64,000 bases of DNA. Origin: an uncultured Pedobacter sp. Its GTDB lineage: Bacteria; Bacteroidota; Bacteroidia; Sphingobacteriales; Sphingobacteriaceae. Below, in pieces: positions 35,333-44,590 of the stretch (the stretch's first letter is position 1; every line of letters starts with the position of its first letter). Made by a program: the position numbers and the translations under genes. Location: contig NZ_CAJYOJ010000071.1 of assembly GCF_913776295.1 (NCBI RefSeq), positions 1 through 64,000 of the forward strand. Reading direction: 5' to 3'. The notes under the pieces are model-generated. The model was not told the DNA's origin. It worked only from the letters and a program-made list of their open reading frames with translations, and did not search any database.

Positions 35333-36073
35333 TTATTTCGAAGAATTAGAAGGTGTCAGACCACTGTAATATACATCGCTAAAAAAATCATCACGGTTAA
35401 ATCCAAAAAAAGCACCACCAATCAGATCGTTAAAGGCGAGAGCATGTACTACGCCATTGGTGGGTTTGATATCAGATGATGCCACCTTGTTGATGAACCA
35501 GTTCTCATTAGGTTTTGAAGCATCAGGGATATAAGTTAAATTTAATTGGCGGTATCCGATATATTTGATATTGTTTGCGGTAGCATAGGTTACACCAATA
35601 TTGGAGATATTACCTCCCAGAGAATAATACAGGCCACCCGGATATACACTTTTGACATCAAAATCGATCTGCTGATAATCTTTTAACCTATTCACACCCT
35701 TAAACATATAGCGTTGCAGATATCGCTTCCAGATTACCGGACTAATCTGATCAAGCGTTTTAACGGTATCTTTTCCTGAATAGAAAAGAAAATTATTTAA
35801 TCCATTGGTTCTGATTGTTCCAATTGTTCTTTTGATGACATCATCATCAGGTGCAAAAAAAGTGAAGTCTTCATTAGAAAAGGTGCTTTCCATACCCGCC
35901 AGTTTTACAATTTGGGCTATGGTATCAAAAGGTACTTTTTTAGCTTGTAAATATTGAAGCATATTGCCATTAAAATTAGGATTGGCCAGGCCTCCATCAC
36001 GATAATACTCATCACGTTTACAAGCATTTAATATCAGCAGTAAAGCAGCACAAGCAAAAATTAGCTTTTTCAT
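35333..36073 (-). CDS. Fasciclin-domain lipoprotein
   Basis: Surface lipoprotein of 246 residues, lipobox LNAC-KRD. One fasciclin-like (FAS1) domain covers most of it: MLQYLQAKKVPFDTIAQIVKL at the start, EDFTFFAPDDDVIKRTIG as the first conserved box, and TNGVVHALAFNDLIGG as the last, matching the usual NGVIHVID box. FAS1 domains mediate adhesion. A fasciclin domain is also present in the lipoprotein at 41918-43027 behind the other SusD, so each SusCD pair is followed by a FAS1 protein. Confidence 0.8.
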   Translation of the reverse strand: MKKLIFACAALLLILNACKRDEYYRDGGLANPNFNGNMLQYLQAKKVPFDTIAQIVKLAGMESTFSNEDFTFFAPDDDVIKRTIGTIRTNGLNNFLFYSGKDTVKTLDQISPVIWKRYLQRYMFKGVNRLKDYQQIDFDVKSVYPGGLYYSLGGNISNIGVTYATANNIKYIGYRQLNLTYIPDASKPNENWFINKVASSDIKPTNGVVHALAFNDLIGGAFFGFNRDDFFSDVYYSGLTPSNSSK

Positions 36074-36088
36074 ATCTCTTTATTATAA

Positions 36089-37609
36089 TTAATTACCACC
36101 ATTAACCCAGTAATCATTCAGTTTCATAAATGGGTTGTTGTTTAGCGCACTTTGGTTAATTGGCCAGGTCCAGGCACCACGACTAAATTTATCTGAGGTA
36201 AGCACGTTGTAAGAATACTGGCTGTTCAGGATCCGCTTCGTTCTAACCAAATCGAAGTAGTGATGGCCTTCGCCAATCAGCTCTCTTGAACGTTCGTAAA
36301 AGATAAATTCTTTCAGGTCTCCGTTTGAAGAGGTATACAGAGATGCACCAGCACGTGCCCTTACCAAATTAACCAACTTTATGGCTTCGGCATCTTCATC
36401 TATATTGGCCAGCGCTTCTGCTGCCAGCAAAAGTTCCCCTCCATACCTAAAAATCATGAAAGTATTATCCGGATTGGCATCCTCCTCTCCTACTATGAAA
36501 GAGTTCTTGGCATATTTTAACATCATGAACTTGCCATTGTCGGCAAAAATATCTTCATTAAACCAGGTAGTAATCCTTTTGTCGCCACCATCCTGAAAAA
36601 GTTTCTGCATGTATTCGCCCCGGTAATAAGCAAAACTTACGCGGTGGGTATACTCTGGTCTTTTGTATGGATAATGCAAAAACATATCGGCAATCGGAGC
36701 TACATTCAGTACGGCATCACCATAATTTATACTTTGATAAAACTCGAACAAACTTTCATCCGAACGGCCTTTAATCACTGTTGACCAATCTGAAAGTGGC
36801 AATAAGCGATAGGCATTACTGGCCACCAGCTCTCTACCTAAATCTGCAGTAGCCTGATAATATTTTCTTGCATTAGCGCCATCGAAACCTGCATTCCACA
36901 TGTTCATCTCCATCATTAAGGCAATGATACTACCTCTACTTGCGCGAACCCCTTTTAAAGCGGGATCGCTATAGGTAAATGGAATCTGATTTTTATAACT
37001 GTTTAAATCGGCAATACATTTATTTAATACGGACACAAAATTTTCGCGGGGCAGTGAGGTGGAATGAAAGGCATCTGTATAATACACTACATCGCCAAAT
37101 AACCGCACCATGGTAAAGTAACAAAGCGAGCGGATAAAAGCGGCTTCGGCTTTAAACTGTCCTTTTTCTGTTTCGGTAACCCCTGGAACACCCTCTTCCA
37201 ATTTTGCAATCAGGATATTGGCCCCCTGGATGGCGCGGTAGTAGCCGGTCCAGTCTGTTATTCTGTCAAAATTGTAATAATCCCAGGGCTGCCCTCTTCT
37301 GATCAGGTTTAACAGATCGTTTCTACCCAGGTGCTCTACATATTCGCGCGATGGGGCATTATCAGACTGGCTTTCGTGCAATACTTCGCCCGACCGGTAT
37401 TCTCCCACTGCACCAACATAATGGGTTTCGTTTATTTTGCTAAAAACAATCCTCGATAAATCATAAATATTGGCAACCACATCTTCTTTAGACTGGAAAT
37501 AGTTGTTTCCCGTTAGTTTATCTAAAGGCTGTACATTTAAAAACTTTTTACATGATGGCAGGCAAAAACATGCTGCAATAACCAAAGTGTAAATGATAAC
37601 TTTTTTCAT
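36089..37609 (-). CDS. SusD/RagB-family nutrient-binding lipoprotein
   Basis: Lipoprotein of 506 residues, lipobox CLPSC-KKF, partner of the SusC-like protein encoded 11 bp upstream. Typical SusD elements: FLNVQPLDKLTGNNYFQSKED, FKAEAAFIRSLCYFTMVRLFGDVVYYTD, ALANIDEDAEAIKLVNLVRARAG and FIFYERSRELIGEGHHYFDLVRTKRI, ending WPINQSALNNNP. Ligand unknown; neighbours include no glycoside hydrolase, so a polysaccharide cannot be named. Confidence 0.92.
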   Translation of the reverse strand: MKKVIIYTLVIAACFCLPSCKKFLNVQPLDKLTGNNYFQSKEDVVANIYDLSRIVFSKINETHYVGAVGEYRSGEVLHESQSDNAPSREYVEHLGRNDLLNLIRRGQPWDYYNFDRITDWTGYYRAIQGANILIAKLEEGVPGVTETEKGQFKAEAAFIRSLCYFTMVRLFGDVVYYTDAFHSTSLPRENFVSVLNKCIADLNSYKNQIPFTYSDPALKGVRASRGSIIALMMEMNMWNAGFDGANARKYYQATADLGRELVASNAYRLLPLSDWSTVIKGRSDESLFEFYQSINYGDAVLNVAPIADMFLHYPYKRPEYTHRVSFAYYRGEYMQKLFQDGGDKRITTWFNEDIFADNGKFMMLKYAKNSFIVGEEDANPDNTFMIFRYGGELLLAAEALANIDEDAEAIKLVNLVRARAGASLYTSSNGDLKEFIFYERSRELIGEGHHYFDLVRTKRILNSQYSYNVLTSDKFSRGAWTWPINQSALNNNPFMKLNDYWVNGGN

Positions 37610-37620
37610 AATAAATATTT

Positions 37621-40600
37621 TTAGTTGCCTGTATTAAGTTCTAGGTTTAAACCAATGTTATAAGTACGTGGCACAGGATAACCGTTAGAAATATCCCGAC
37701 CTAAGGCGGTTACGTTTTCCGGATTGGGGCCACTATACTTAGAAAATGTAATTAAGTTATTTGTTGAAGCAAATATTCTGAAATTGGCCAGGCCGAATCT
37801 TTGGATCAACTTCTTATCGAACATATAAGAAAGTGTTAAATTGTTAATTTTAAGGTAGGTGCCGCTTTCCTGCCATAAGGTTTGATCGGCTCTTAAGGGC
37901 TGGATATTTCCGTAACGGCTAAAATCATAAGGATATGGGTATTTAGCCACATCACCGGGGCGCTGCCAGATATTTAAATCACCCAAGGGTATCACCGCAT
38001 TTAATGCATAAGGATCTCTCATAATGGCAATACGATCAGCAAGGGCATTATTCAGGATTGTTCTATCGGCTGTGTAACTGGCATATACATTTAAACCCCA
38101 TTTTTTGTACCTCATGGTTAAGGATAAACCACCGGTTAGCAATGGCTGAGAGTTTCCGGTAATTTCGTAATCCCTGCCATCCAGAATATAATCGCCGTTT
38201 ACATCTTTCAAAATCGGGTCTCCGCCATAAAAGAAAGTGTTGTTTGTCTGGTATCTTTTTCCGGTAACCGGATCTACCGGAACATCCGCATCCGTTTTGT
38301 AAACCCCCTGGTTAATTCTTAAATAATTTGACAGGGTATTTCTGCCTACACGGAAAACATTGTGCTGCAGGTAGCCAGAACCATCAAAGCGGATATATTG
38401 CCCGTTATATTCTTCCGGTAATTTTAACAGCACATCCCGGTTATACGCACCGTTTATGGAAAAAGATAAATCAAAATCCTTACTGGTAATGGCTTTCACC
38501 ATTAAGTTAACTTCTGTACCATAGTTGGCGATACCCAAATCGTTACTCGATAATTTATTAAAACCTGTAGTATTTGATAAAACACGATCGAACAATAAAT
38601 TATCTACCTTTTTAAAATAACTATCTACAACGATAGAGAACCTGTTGAGGAAACCGATATCAAAACCGATGTTGTACTGACTTGTAGTGGTTGGTTTTAA
38701 AGCCGGATTCGGAATTAAATCGTAATTGATACCAATGGTTTGCGTATTGTTATAATTGCCATTTAGGTTATAAATACCATAAATACTTTGAAGATTGCCT
38801 GTTGGCACAATATTTTGGCCCCATGTTAACCTTAAACTCCCGTAGTCCAGCCATTTTTGATCAACCAACCAGTTTTCTTTGTTAAAATTCCATCTTAAAC
38901 CAACTGAAGAGTTTTTAGAATATGGATTTTCTAAACCACTGGATGAAGTACCATCTAAACGGTAAGAGAATTCGGCGACATATTTTTTATCATAATCGTA
39001 AGATAGCGATCCTGCAAAAGAGGCAATTGTGGCGTTTTTATAGGTACCTAAAACACCGCCACCTCTTGAGTAGTAACCATCAAATCCAACCGGCCCCTGA
39101 AGCTGATCATTTGGAATTCTTTCCTGCCTGCTTATGGATGATTGGGCACCCAGTTTATAAATTTCGTTAAAGGTATTGATGAAGAAATTGTGCTTTTCGC
39201 CCAAAGTTTTAGCATAGGTAATGGCATTTCTGTTATACAGCTGAAAATTCCTACCGTTGTAATCATATAGCTTGGCGAAAGACCCATTGGCTGCAGCTGG
39301 GGTAAACGTTGTTTCAGTATCTGAGGTATAATCATAACTTAAGGTAGAAGATGCCGCCAAACCGGGTATAAATTCGTAACGGGCATCGATATTTGCCCTT
39401 AAATTTCTGGAGTTATTATCATTCAGTGTTTGCAAAGCAGATAATACTCCTCCGGAAGCCTGGTAAAAAGACGGAGGGGGTAAAAGTGTTGATGCCTGAC
39501 CGTTTGACGCTACGCCCGATTGAAGTAAGCCGGCACCATTACCTTTATTTTGCTTACCCACCGAGCCATTAACGAAACCGAAAAACCTGAATTTATCGTT
39601 CGGTTTAAACTCCATATTCATGTTTAGGTTGTAACGATCGTAGCCTGTATTTTTAATTACCCCTTTTTCGGCATAATAACCCATATTGGCTTTGTAATTA
39701 AATTTTTGGTCGCCACCATCTAAAGCCAGGTTATGACTTTGGTTAAAAGTAGTTTGATAAAACACATCCTGCCAATCGGTAGAATTGTTGTAATAGGCAT
39801 TTAAACTATCGGCAAGGAAAGGCGTATTGCTGATTCCCCTGATTTGATTTATGTTTTCTGCGTTTAAAATAATTTGCTGGATTTTTAACTGCCGTTCAGA
39901 ATTACCCCCTAATGTTTCACGTAATTTAGGCGGGGCATTCACGAAAAAGTTCGATACATATCTAATACGAGGCACTTTAGAGTTACCTCTTTTGGTGGTG
40001 ATGATGATTACCCCATAAGCTCCTCTTGATCCGTACATGGAAGTGGCCTGTGCATCTTTCAGGATCTGGATATTTTCGATATCCTCCTGAGGGATCAATG
40101 AAAGTGGACTCACCCCTGGACCCTGTGTTTGAAAACCAAACTCTGCTGCTTTATCTGCATCTAAAGGCACGCCATCTATGATGTATAATGGCGAAGTAGG
40201 TTGTAAAAATGAATCGTTACCGCTACCTGAAATACTTAAAGTGGACAAACCACGAAGCTGTACCGATCCCCTAAAACCCGGGGCACCCGTATTGTTCTGA
40301 ATATTTAAGCCTGGTACTTTACCCTGTAAAAGCGTTTCAATGTTTGATACCGGTACATCCGCAACATCTTTTGCATTCAGAACCTGTACCGATCCAGGAG
40401 CTGTTTCTTTTGGCCTGTTCTGGTAAGCCACAATAATTACATCATTCAAATCTTTACGGTCTTCGCTGATGGTAACCGTAATATTGGTTTGACCGGTAAT
40501 TTTCGCTGATGCTGTATTGTATCCTAAAAATTTAAAAAGCAGTGTTTCGCCAACAGCTACATTAACGGAGAACTTTCCATCGCCATTGGTTTGCGTTAAG

Positions 40601-40767
40601 CCTTTATTTGTGCTTTGCAAAATAACTGATACGCCTGGCACCCCTTGTTTGGTGTCTTTATCGAGTACCCTGCCATTTACAATAATGTTTTTTTCTTGCG
40701 AATAGGCATTCGTACAACATACTATACCTATCATAAGTAATGTATATAAAAGTATATTTCTTTTCAT
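37621..40767 (-). CDS. SusC/RagA TonB-linked outer-membrane transporter
   Basis: TonB-dependent importer of 1048 residues. Signal peptide ending NAYS-Q; carboxypeptidase-regulatory-like domain (IIVNGRVLDKDTKQGVPGVSV); plug with VIIVAYQNRPKETAPGSVQVL, LLQGKVPGLNIQNNTGAPGFRG and SPLYIIDGVPL; barrel ending RTYNIGLNLELNTGN. It is the second SusC of the operon, starting 22 bp after the DUF5007-like gene. The substrate is unknown. Confidence 0.93.
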   Translation of the reverse strand: MKRNILLYTLLMIGIVCCTNAYSQEKNIIVNGRVLDKDTKQGVPGVSVILQSTNKGLTQTNGDGKFSVNVAVGETLLFKFLGYNTASAKITGQTNITVTISEDRKDLNDVIIVAYQNRPKETAPGSVQVLNAKDVADVPVSNIETLLQGKVPGLNIQNNTGAPGFRGSVQLRGLSTLSISGSGNDSFLQPTSPLYIIDGVPLDADKAAEFGFQTQGPGVSPLSLIPQEDIENIQILKDAQATSMYGSRGAYGVIIITTKRGNSKVPRIRYVSNFFVNAPPKLRETLGGNSERQLKIQQIILNAENINQIRGISNTPFLADSLNAYYNNSTDWQDVFYQTTFNQSHNLALDGGDQKFNYKANMGYYAEKGVIKNTGYDRYNLNMNMEFKPNDKFRFFGFVNGSVGKQNKGNGAGLLQSGVASNGQASTLLPPPSFYQASGGVLSALQTLNDNNSRNLRANIDARYEFIPGLAASSTLSYDYTSDTETTFTPAAANGSFAKLYDYNGRNFQLYNRNAITYAKTLGEKHNFFINTFNEIYKLGAQSSISRQERIPNDQLQGPVGFDGYYSRGGGVLGTYKNATIASFAGSLSYDYDKKYVAEFSYRLDGTSSSGLENPYSKNSSVGLRWNFNKENWLVDQKWLDYGSLRLTWGQNIVPTGNLQSIYGIYNLNGNYNNTQTIGINYDLIPNPALKPTTTSQYNIGFDIGFLNRFSIVVDSYFKKVDNLLFDRVLSNTTGFNKLSSNDLGIANYGTEVNLMVKAITSKDFDLSFSINGAYNRDVLLKLPEEYNGQYIRFDGSGYLQHNVFRVGRNTLSNYLRINQGVYKTDADVPVDPVTGKRYQTNNTFFYGGDPILKDVNGDYILDGRDYEITGNSQPLLTGGLSLTMRYKKWGLNVYASYTADRTILNNALADRIAIMRDPYALNAVIPLGDLNIWQRPGDVAKYPYPYDFSRYGNIQPLRADQTLWQESGTYLKINNLTLSYMFDKKLIQRFGLANFRIFASTNNLITFSKYSGPNPENVTALGRDISNGYPVPRTYNIGLNLELNTGN

Positions 40768-40789
40768 CGTAATTAACTTTATTGATCAA

Positions 40790-41881
40790 CTATTCGTTAG
40801 CAAATTTTGGGTTCTCATTTTTGAAATGAAAGACGATTTCCCAGTCGCCAGCCTTGTAAATAGCGAAATCGACGCCGAAACTGCCTACTGTGCGTGTCCC
40901 TCCAAAGCCAATCCGCGAATAACTCAGCTCGGCTTTTGCCCTCGATCCGCCCCTGGCGTAAGATGTAGGGATTTCTACCAATGGAATAGGATAAGCAACA
41001 TCGTACTGAACATACTTGTCGGTTTTCTGGATGTTGAAACCATGGATCATCTTGTCCCAAACCGTTTCGTTAAAAAATTTCGGATCGATCGGTAAAGAAT
41101 CTTTGCCCAAAACCACGATACGTAAGGAATGGCCATTGCCACCTGAGGCTAGCGGGCGGATGTACACCACCACATCCTTTTTATCATTGTTACTCTCCAG
41201 ATTTAAATTTGACGTAGCACCAATCACATTAGTCAGATAAGGACGGATGTAATCTCTCCGGTTTTTGTCTAAAGGGAATTTTGGATCAGGCGCAGGCAAA
41301 CCAGTATAGGCATTAAAATCATTCGATGGCTCGTAAGGGCGCTCTCTGAATGGTCTGATCTGAAAATCTCTGATCAGCCGCTCACCACCTGAATTTTTAA
41401 CCTTTACATCAAAAAAGCGGGTATCCTGAGAAAAGTTGGTACTATCTGTAGGACGAGGTTTTAATATCTGGTTAGTTGCTGACGGCCATAAAATGAATTC
41501 GCCTGATGAACGTATTTCGAATATGGGATGAGTTTCTATTTTCCTTTTTGCCTCAATTTCTGCCAGGCTTTTTTCCAGCCCCGTATATGGGGCGGTCCAT
41601 ACATAAGTTGGCGCCGTTGTAAAAAGATCGTTCACAGGCCTTCCATCACCAAACCTCACATTTACAATTTCAAACGTGATCGGATTGGTGGAGTTATCAC
41701 TGTTAAAGCCACCGATAAGATTGGTTCTACCGATGATCGGCTCCAGAATTTTATTGCTAAAATTTACATTGTTGCTGATGTAATCTTTCTCATCAGGTAA
41801 ATTGAAAATCTTTTTACAGCTACTAAAAAGGGCTGCGGCAGTTAAAAAGAGTGCAAAATATTTATATATGATCGATCTCAT
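40790..41881 (-). CDS. DUF5007-like lipoprotein
   Basis: Lipoprotein of about 363 residues. The ATG at 41881 gives the compact signal MRSIIYKYFALFLTAAALFS-C-KK; ATG at 41914 is an alternative adding 11 residues. After the lipobox come all-beta stretches (NKILEPIIGRTNLIGGFN, VRFGDGRPVNDLFTTAPTYVW, KNSGGERLIRDFQIRPFRERPY). I relate it from memory to the DUF5007 family, which is seen with SusCD pairs. No catalytic or binding motif is recognised. It lies between the two SusCD modules. Confidence 0.7.
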   Translation of the reverse strand: MRSIIYKYFALFLTAAALFSSCKKIFNLPDEKDYISNNVNFSNKILEPIIGRTNLIGGFNSDNSTNPITFEIVNVRFGDGRPVNDLFTTAPTYVWTAPYTGLEKSLAEIEAKRKIETHPIFEIRSSGEFILWPSATNQILKPRPTDSTNFSQDTRFFDVKVKNSGGERLIRDFQIRPFRERPYEPSNDFNAYTGLPAPDPKFPLDKNRRDYIRPYLTNVIGATSNLNLESNNDKKDVVVYIRPLASGGNGHSLRIVVLGKDSLPIDPKFFNETVWDKMIHGFNIQKTDKYVQYDVAYPIPLVEIPTSYARGGSRAKAELSYSRIGFGGTRTVGSFGVDFAIYKAGDWEIVFHFKNENPKFANE

Positions 41882-41917
41882 CAAACTATTTATTTTAAGG
41901 TTTTTATTTCCCATCAC

Positions 41918-43027
41918 TTATTTCGTTTTGTTTATGGTAAATTCAGCCAGCTGGAATGTACCGCTGTTTCTGAGTTCGGTAATCACAATGCGGTAGAACT
42001 TGTAAGCAACCGTATTGCTACACCTGAATACCTTTTGCTGATATCTTTCTTCAAAAAAGAAGTTAGACCTTCTATCCAGTTCAACCCAGTTCGAGCCGTC
42101 CATGGAGCCTTCATAAGTCCACGCTTTCGGATCTCTCTCGTTGGCGTCATTGGCAGATGTTAAGGTATATACAGATGAAACAGCAGGTGTTTTAAGTTCA
42201 AACCTCATCCATAATTCGCCCTGTAAGTCGGCGAGGAATTTGGTATGGTCATCACCATCAATTACTTTTCTCGAATTTTCACCACTGGTTATCCCTCCCC
42301 CGTTTTCACGGTTGGATGAAAATATACCGCCGATCTCCAGATAAAGGTTTGGTGGTGGTGGCACAAAAGTTAACCGGGTAACAAATTCATTAAACCCAAA
42401 TACGTGATCGGCACTGATGACATGAACGATGCCGTTTTTAGTTCTAATGTTATTGGATGATGTGGTACTGGTTGCCCAGTTGCGAACGAATTTGCTTTTT
42501 TTGGTATTATCGAAATTAATAATCTCCGGTCCGGCACCAACCTGGCCGGAAGCCGATATTTTGGTTACACTCGCATGCATAGGATAGCCGATGCGTACGC
42601 TGTTTAAGTCTAAACCATCCTGAAGTTTTAACGAATCAGTTGTTTTCCTACCTCTAATAATGTAATATGAGGTCATGGTATCTAACTGCACGGCATCGAT
42701 ATTGGCCAAAAAAAGTGGATCTTTATCCGATAGTTTCCTTAATGTATTCAAGTTCCGTAAAGCCAGCTGAAAGCTAGGATTACTAACTGCAAATAAGGTA
42801 ACATTGCTATCAGTTAATGTTTTTTTCAAACCCATCCTGTCAATCGCTACAATAAGTGAATCGAAAACGCCCGGTTTGCTTTTCAGATAATCATAAGTAT
42901 TGCCGGAAAAAGTTACATTCTGATCTGGTGCATCATAAAACCCGCCATTCTTTTTGCAGGCCTGGTTGATGAGTGTTAGCAACGATAAGATGGCCAATGC
43001 GCCTATATATTTTATTGAATTTTTCAT
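41918..43027 (-). CDS. Fasciclin plus discoidin-like lipoprotein
   Basis: Lipoprotein of about 370 residues, lipobox INQAC-KKN. The N-terminal half is a FAS1 domain (GNTYDYLKSKPGVFDSLIVAID, SNVTLFAVSNPSFQLAL, TKNGIVHVISADHVFG). The C-terminal half is a discoidin-like domain (SRKVIDGDDHTKFL, WMRFELKTPAVSSVYTLTSAND, YKFYRIVI, FQLAEFTI) homologous to that at the end of 29631-30464. Starts at 43027 or 43039 are both possible; the latter overlaps the SusD stop (TAATG), which would couple translation. Probable adhesion or glycan-binding role. Confidence 0.82.
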   Translation of the reverse strand: MKNSIKYIGALAILSLLTLINQACKKNGGFYDAPDQNVTFSGNTYDYLKSKPGVFDSLIVAIDRMGLKKTLTDSNVTLFAVSNPSFQLALRNLNTLRKLSDKDPLFLANIDAVQLDTMTSYYIIRGRKTTDSLKLQDGLDLNSVRIGYPMHASVTKISASGQVGAGPEIINFDNTKKSKFVRNWATSTTSSNNIRTKNGIVHVISADHVFGFNEFVTRLTFVPPPPNLYLEIGGIFSSNRENGGGITSGENSRKVIDGDDHTKFLADLQGELWMRFELKTPAVSSVYTLTSANDANERDPKAWTYEGSMDGSNWVELDRRSNFFFEERYQQKVFRCSNTVAYKFYRIVITELRNSGTFQLAEFTINKTK

Positions 43028-43038
43028 ATCCGTAATCA

Positions 43039-44556
43039 TTAGCGCCAGTAAGCATTTTGGGTTAATAAACTGTTTTGAGAAAGGATTTTTCTGGATATTG
43101 GCCAGTAGATGCCACCAGAATTAATGAGGTTCATAAATCTGGCATCGTTCTGTTTGATTTTGTTGTAACGGATCAGATCATACCACCGGGAGCCTTCGCC
43201 CAATAACTCGCGATGGCGCTCTTCAAAAATGAGTTTAATCACATCGCTGGTATTGGTCGAATTAGGTAAAGTAGTAACATCATCGTATCTTCTACTCTGT
43301 ACAACCTGTAACTCGTTTAAAGCCCCATTTTGATCACCCAATACAGATAGTGCTTCAGCCCGCAGCAGAATAATATCCTCCAGGCGGGTAAAAACCAAAG
43401 CACTGGTGAAATACCTGAAGTTTGGATCTGTTCCCCCACCCTGGATTACTTTGATTTTGCTGAAAATCGGATACTTACCGTTGAGGTTGGTAAAATATCT
43501 TCCATCGTATTTTGCCTGACCTAAGGTATCAACCGCAAACCTTTGATCTTTTGGGAGATTGAAGTATTTCAGGATCGAATCTTTTGGAAGGTAGATGTCA
43601 GGAACAGACTTGGTCATCACCGGTTCAGCCAAAGTCAACTCTTCAATATGCCCGGTTGATGAACCATCCACATGACCATAATCAGAGTTGAAGCCGAACA
43701 TCTGCCTGGTATTTTTATTGTAGAAAAACCCATTGGAGTTCGATAAATCAGCACTTCCTGTAAAACCGCCGGCGCTTTTGCTATAATTATCTTCTACAAA
43801 CTTGGCATATTTAGAAACGCTCGTATAATCGCCATTCCAGGCTGCCAAATGCGCTAAAACTGCATATACGGTAACTTTTGTAGCTAAAGCACCGCCCCAT
43901 CTTCCTGAACTTTCATTGTAATAATCTGTTGGCTGTTGCACATCACCACCGCTGTAGATAAATGGCAGATCGGCTGCTGCCTTTAACATTTCCTGTTCTG
44001 CCCAGGCTAAAATCCTGGCCTGGCTTTCGCGGGCTTTATTGGTAAATTTGCCTTCATCTGATGAGGTAATGAATGGAACATCGCCCCATATCCTGACCAT
44101 GTAGAAATAAGCAAAAGCCCTTAAAAACCTGGCTTGTGCAATATCAACCGTCATGTTGTTGCTGGTGTACCGTTTGTCTGTTTCTTTTACATGCCCCACG
44201 TTTTCGAGGAAAACATTGGCGCCATTTACAATGGCATAGAACCTTGTCCAATCAGATAAAGCCTCCATTACAGGGTATGCCGCGTTTAAATTATTGCCAA
44301 TTACCGCCTTTAAATCCTGTCTTTTCGGACTTAAAAACTCTCCGGTTCTGACATCGCCATAAATCCAGTGACCATTGTTATCTGATAATGCAGCACGCGT
44401 TAACGCATATACACCCAAAATTCCGGATCGGGCATCCTCAACCGTATTCCAGGCATTTTTCTCACCTACAACCCTGGTTGAATCGGTTTCTAAAGCTTTA
44501 TTACAGCTCGAAAAGGTTATCACAGAAACCAGTAGTGTGTAAAATATATTTTTCAT
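43039..44556 (-). CDS. SusD/RagB-family nutrient-binding lipoprotein
   Basis: SusD-type lipoprotein of about 505 residues. ATG 44556 gives the signal MKNIFYTLLVSVITFSS-C-NK; an in-frame ATG at 44589, just past the susC stop, is possible. Family elements: STRVVGEKNAWNTVEDARSG, IAQARFLRAFAYFYMVRIWGDVPFI, RLEDIILLRAEALSVLGD, IFEERHRELLGEGSRWYDLIRYNKI and YWPISRKILSQN. Partner of the SusC at 44591-47605. Confidence 0.92.
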   Translation of the reverse strand: MKNIFYTLLVSVITFSSCNKALETDSTRVVGEKNAWNTVEDARSGILGVYALTRAALSDNNGHWIYGDVRTGEFLSPKRQDLKAVIGNNLNAAYPVMEALSDWTRFYAIVNGANVFLENVGHVKETDKRYTSNNMTVDIAQARFLRAFAYFYMVRIWGDVPFITSSDEGKFTNKARESQARILAWAEQEMLKAAADLPFIYSGGDVQQPTDYYNESSGRWGGALATKVTVYAVLAHLAAWNGDYTSVSKYAKFVEDNYSKSAGGFTGSADLSNSNGFFYNKNTRQMFGFNSDYGHVDGSSTGHIEELTLAEPVMTKSVPDIYLPKDSILKYFNLPKDQRFAVDTLGQAKYDGRYFTNLNGKYPIFSKIKVIQGGGTDPNFRYFTSALVFTRLEDIILLRAEALSVLGDQNGALNELQVVQSRRYDDVTTLPNSTNTSDVIKLIFEERHRELLGEGSRWYDLIRYNKIKQNDARFMNLINSGGIYWPISRKILSQNSLLTQNAYWR

Positions 44557-44590
44557 CTTACTTGATGTTTTGTTCGTTCTTGTTTTCATC

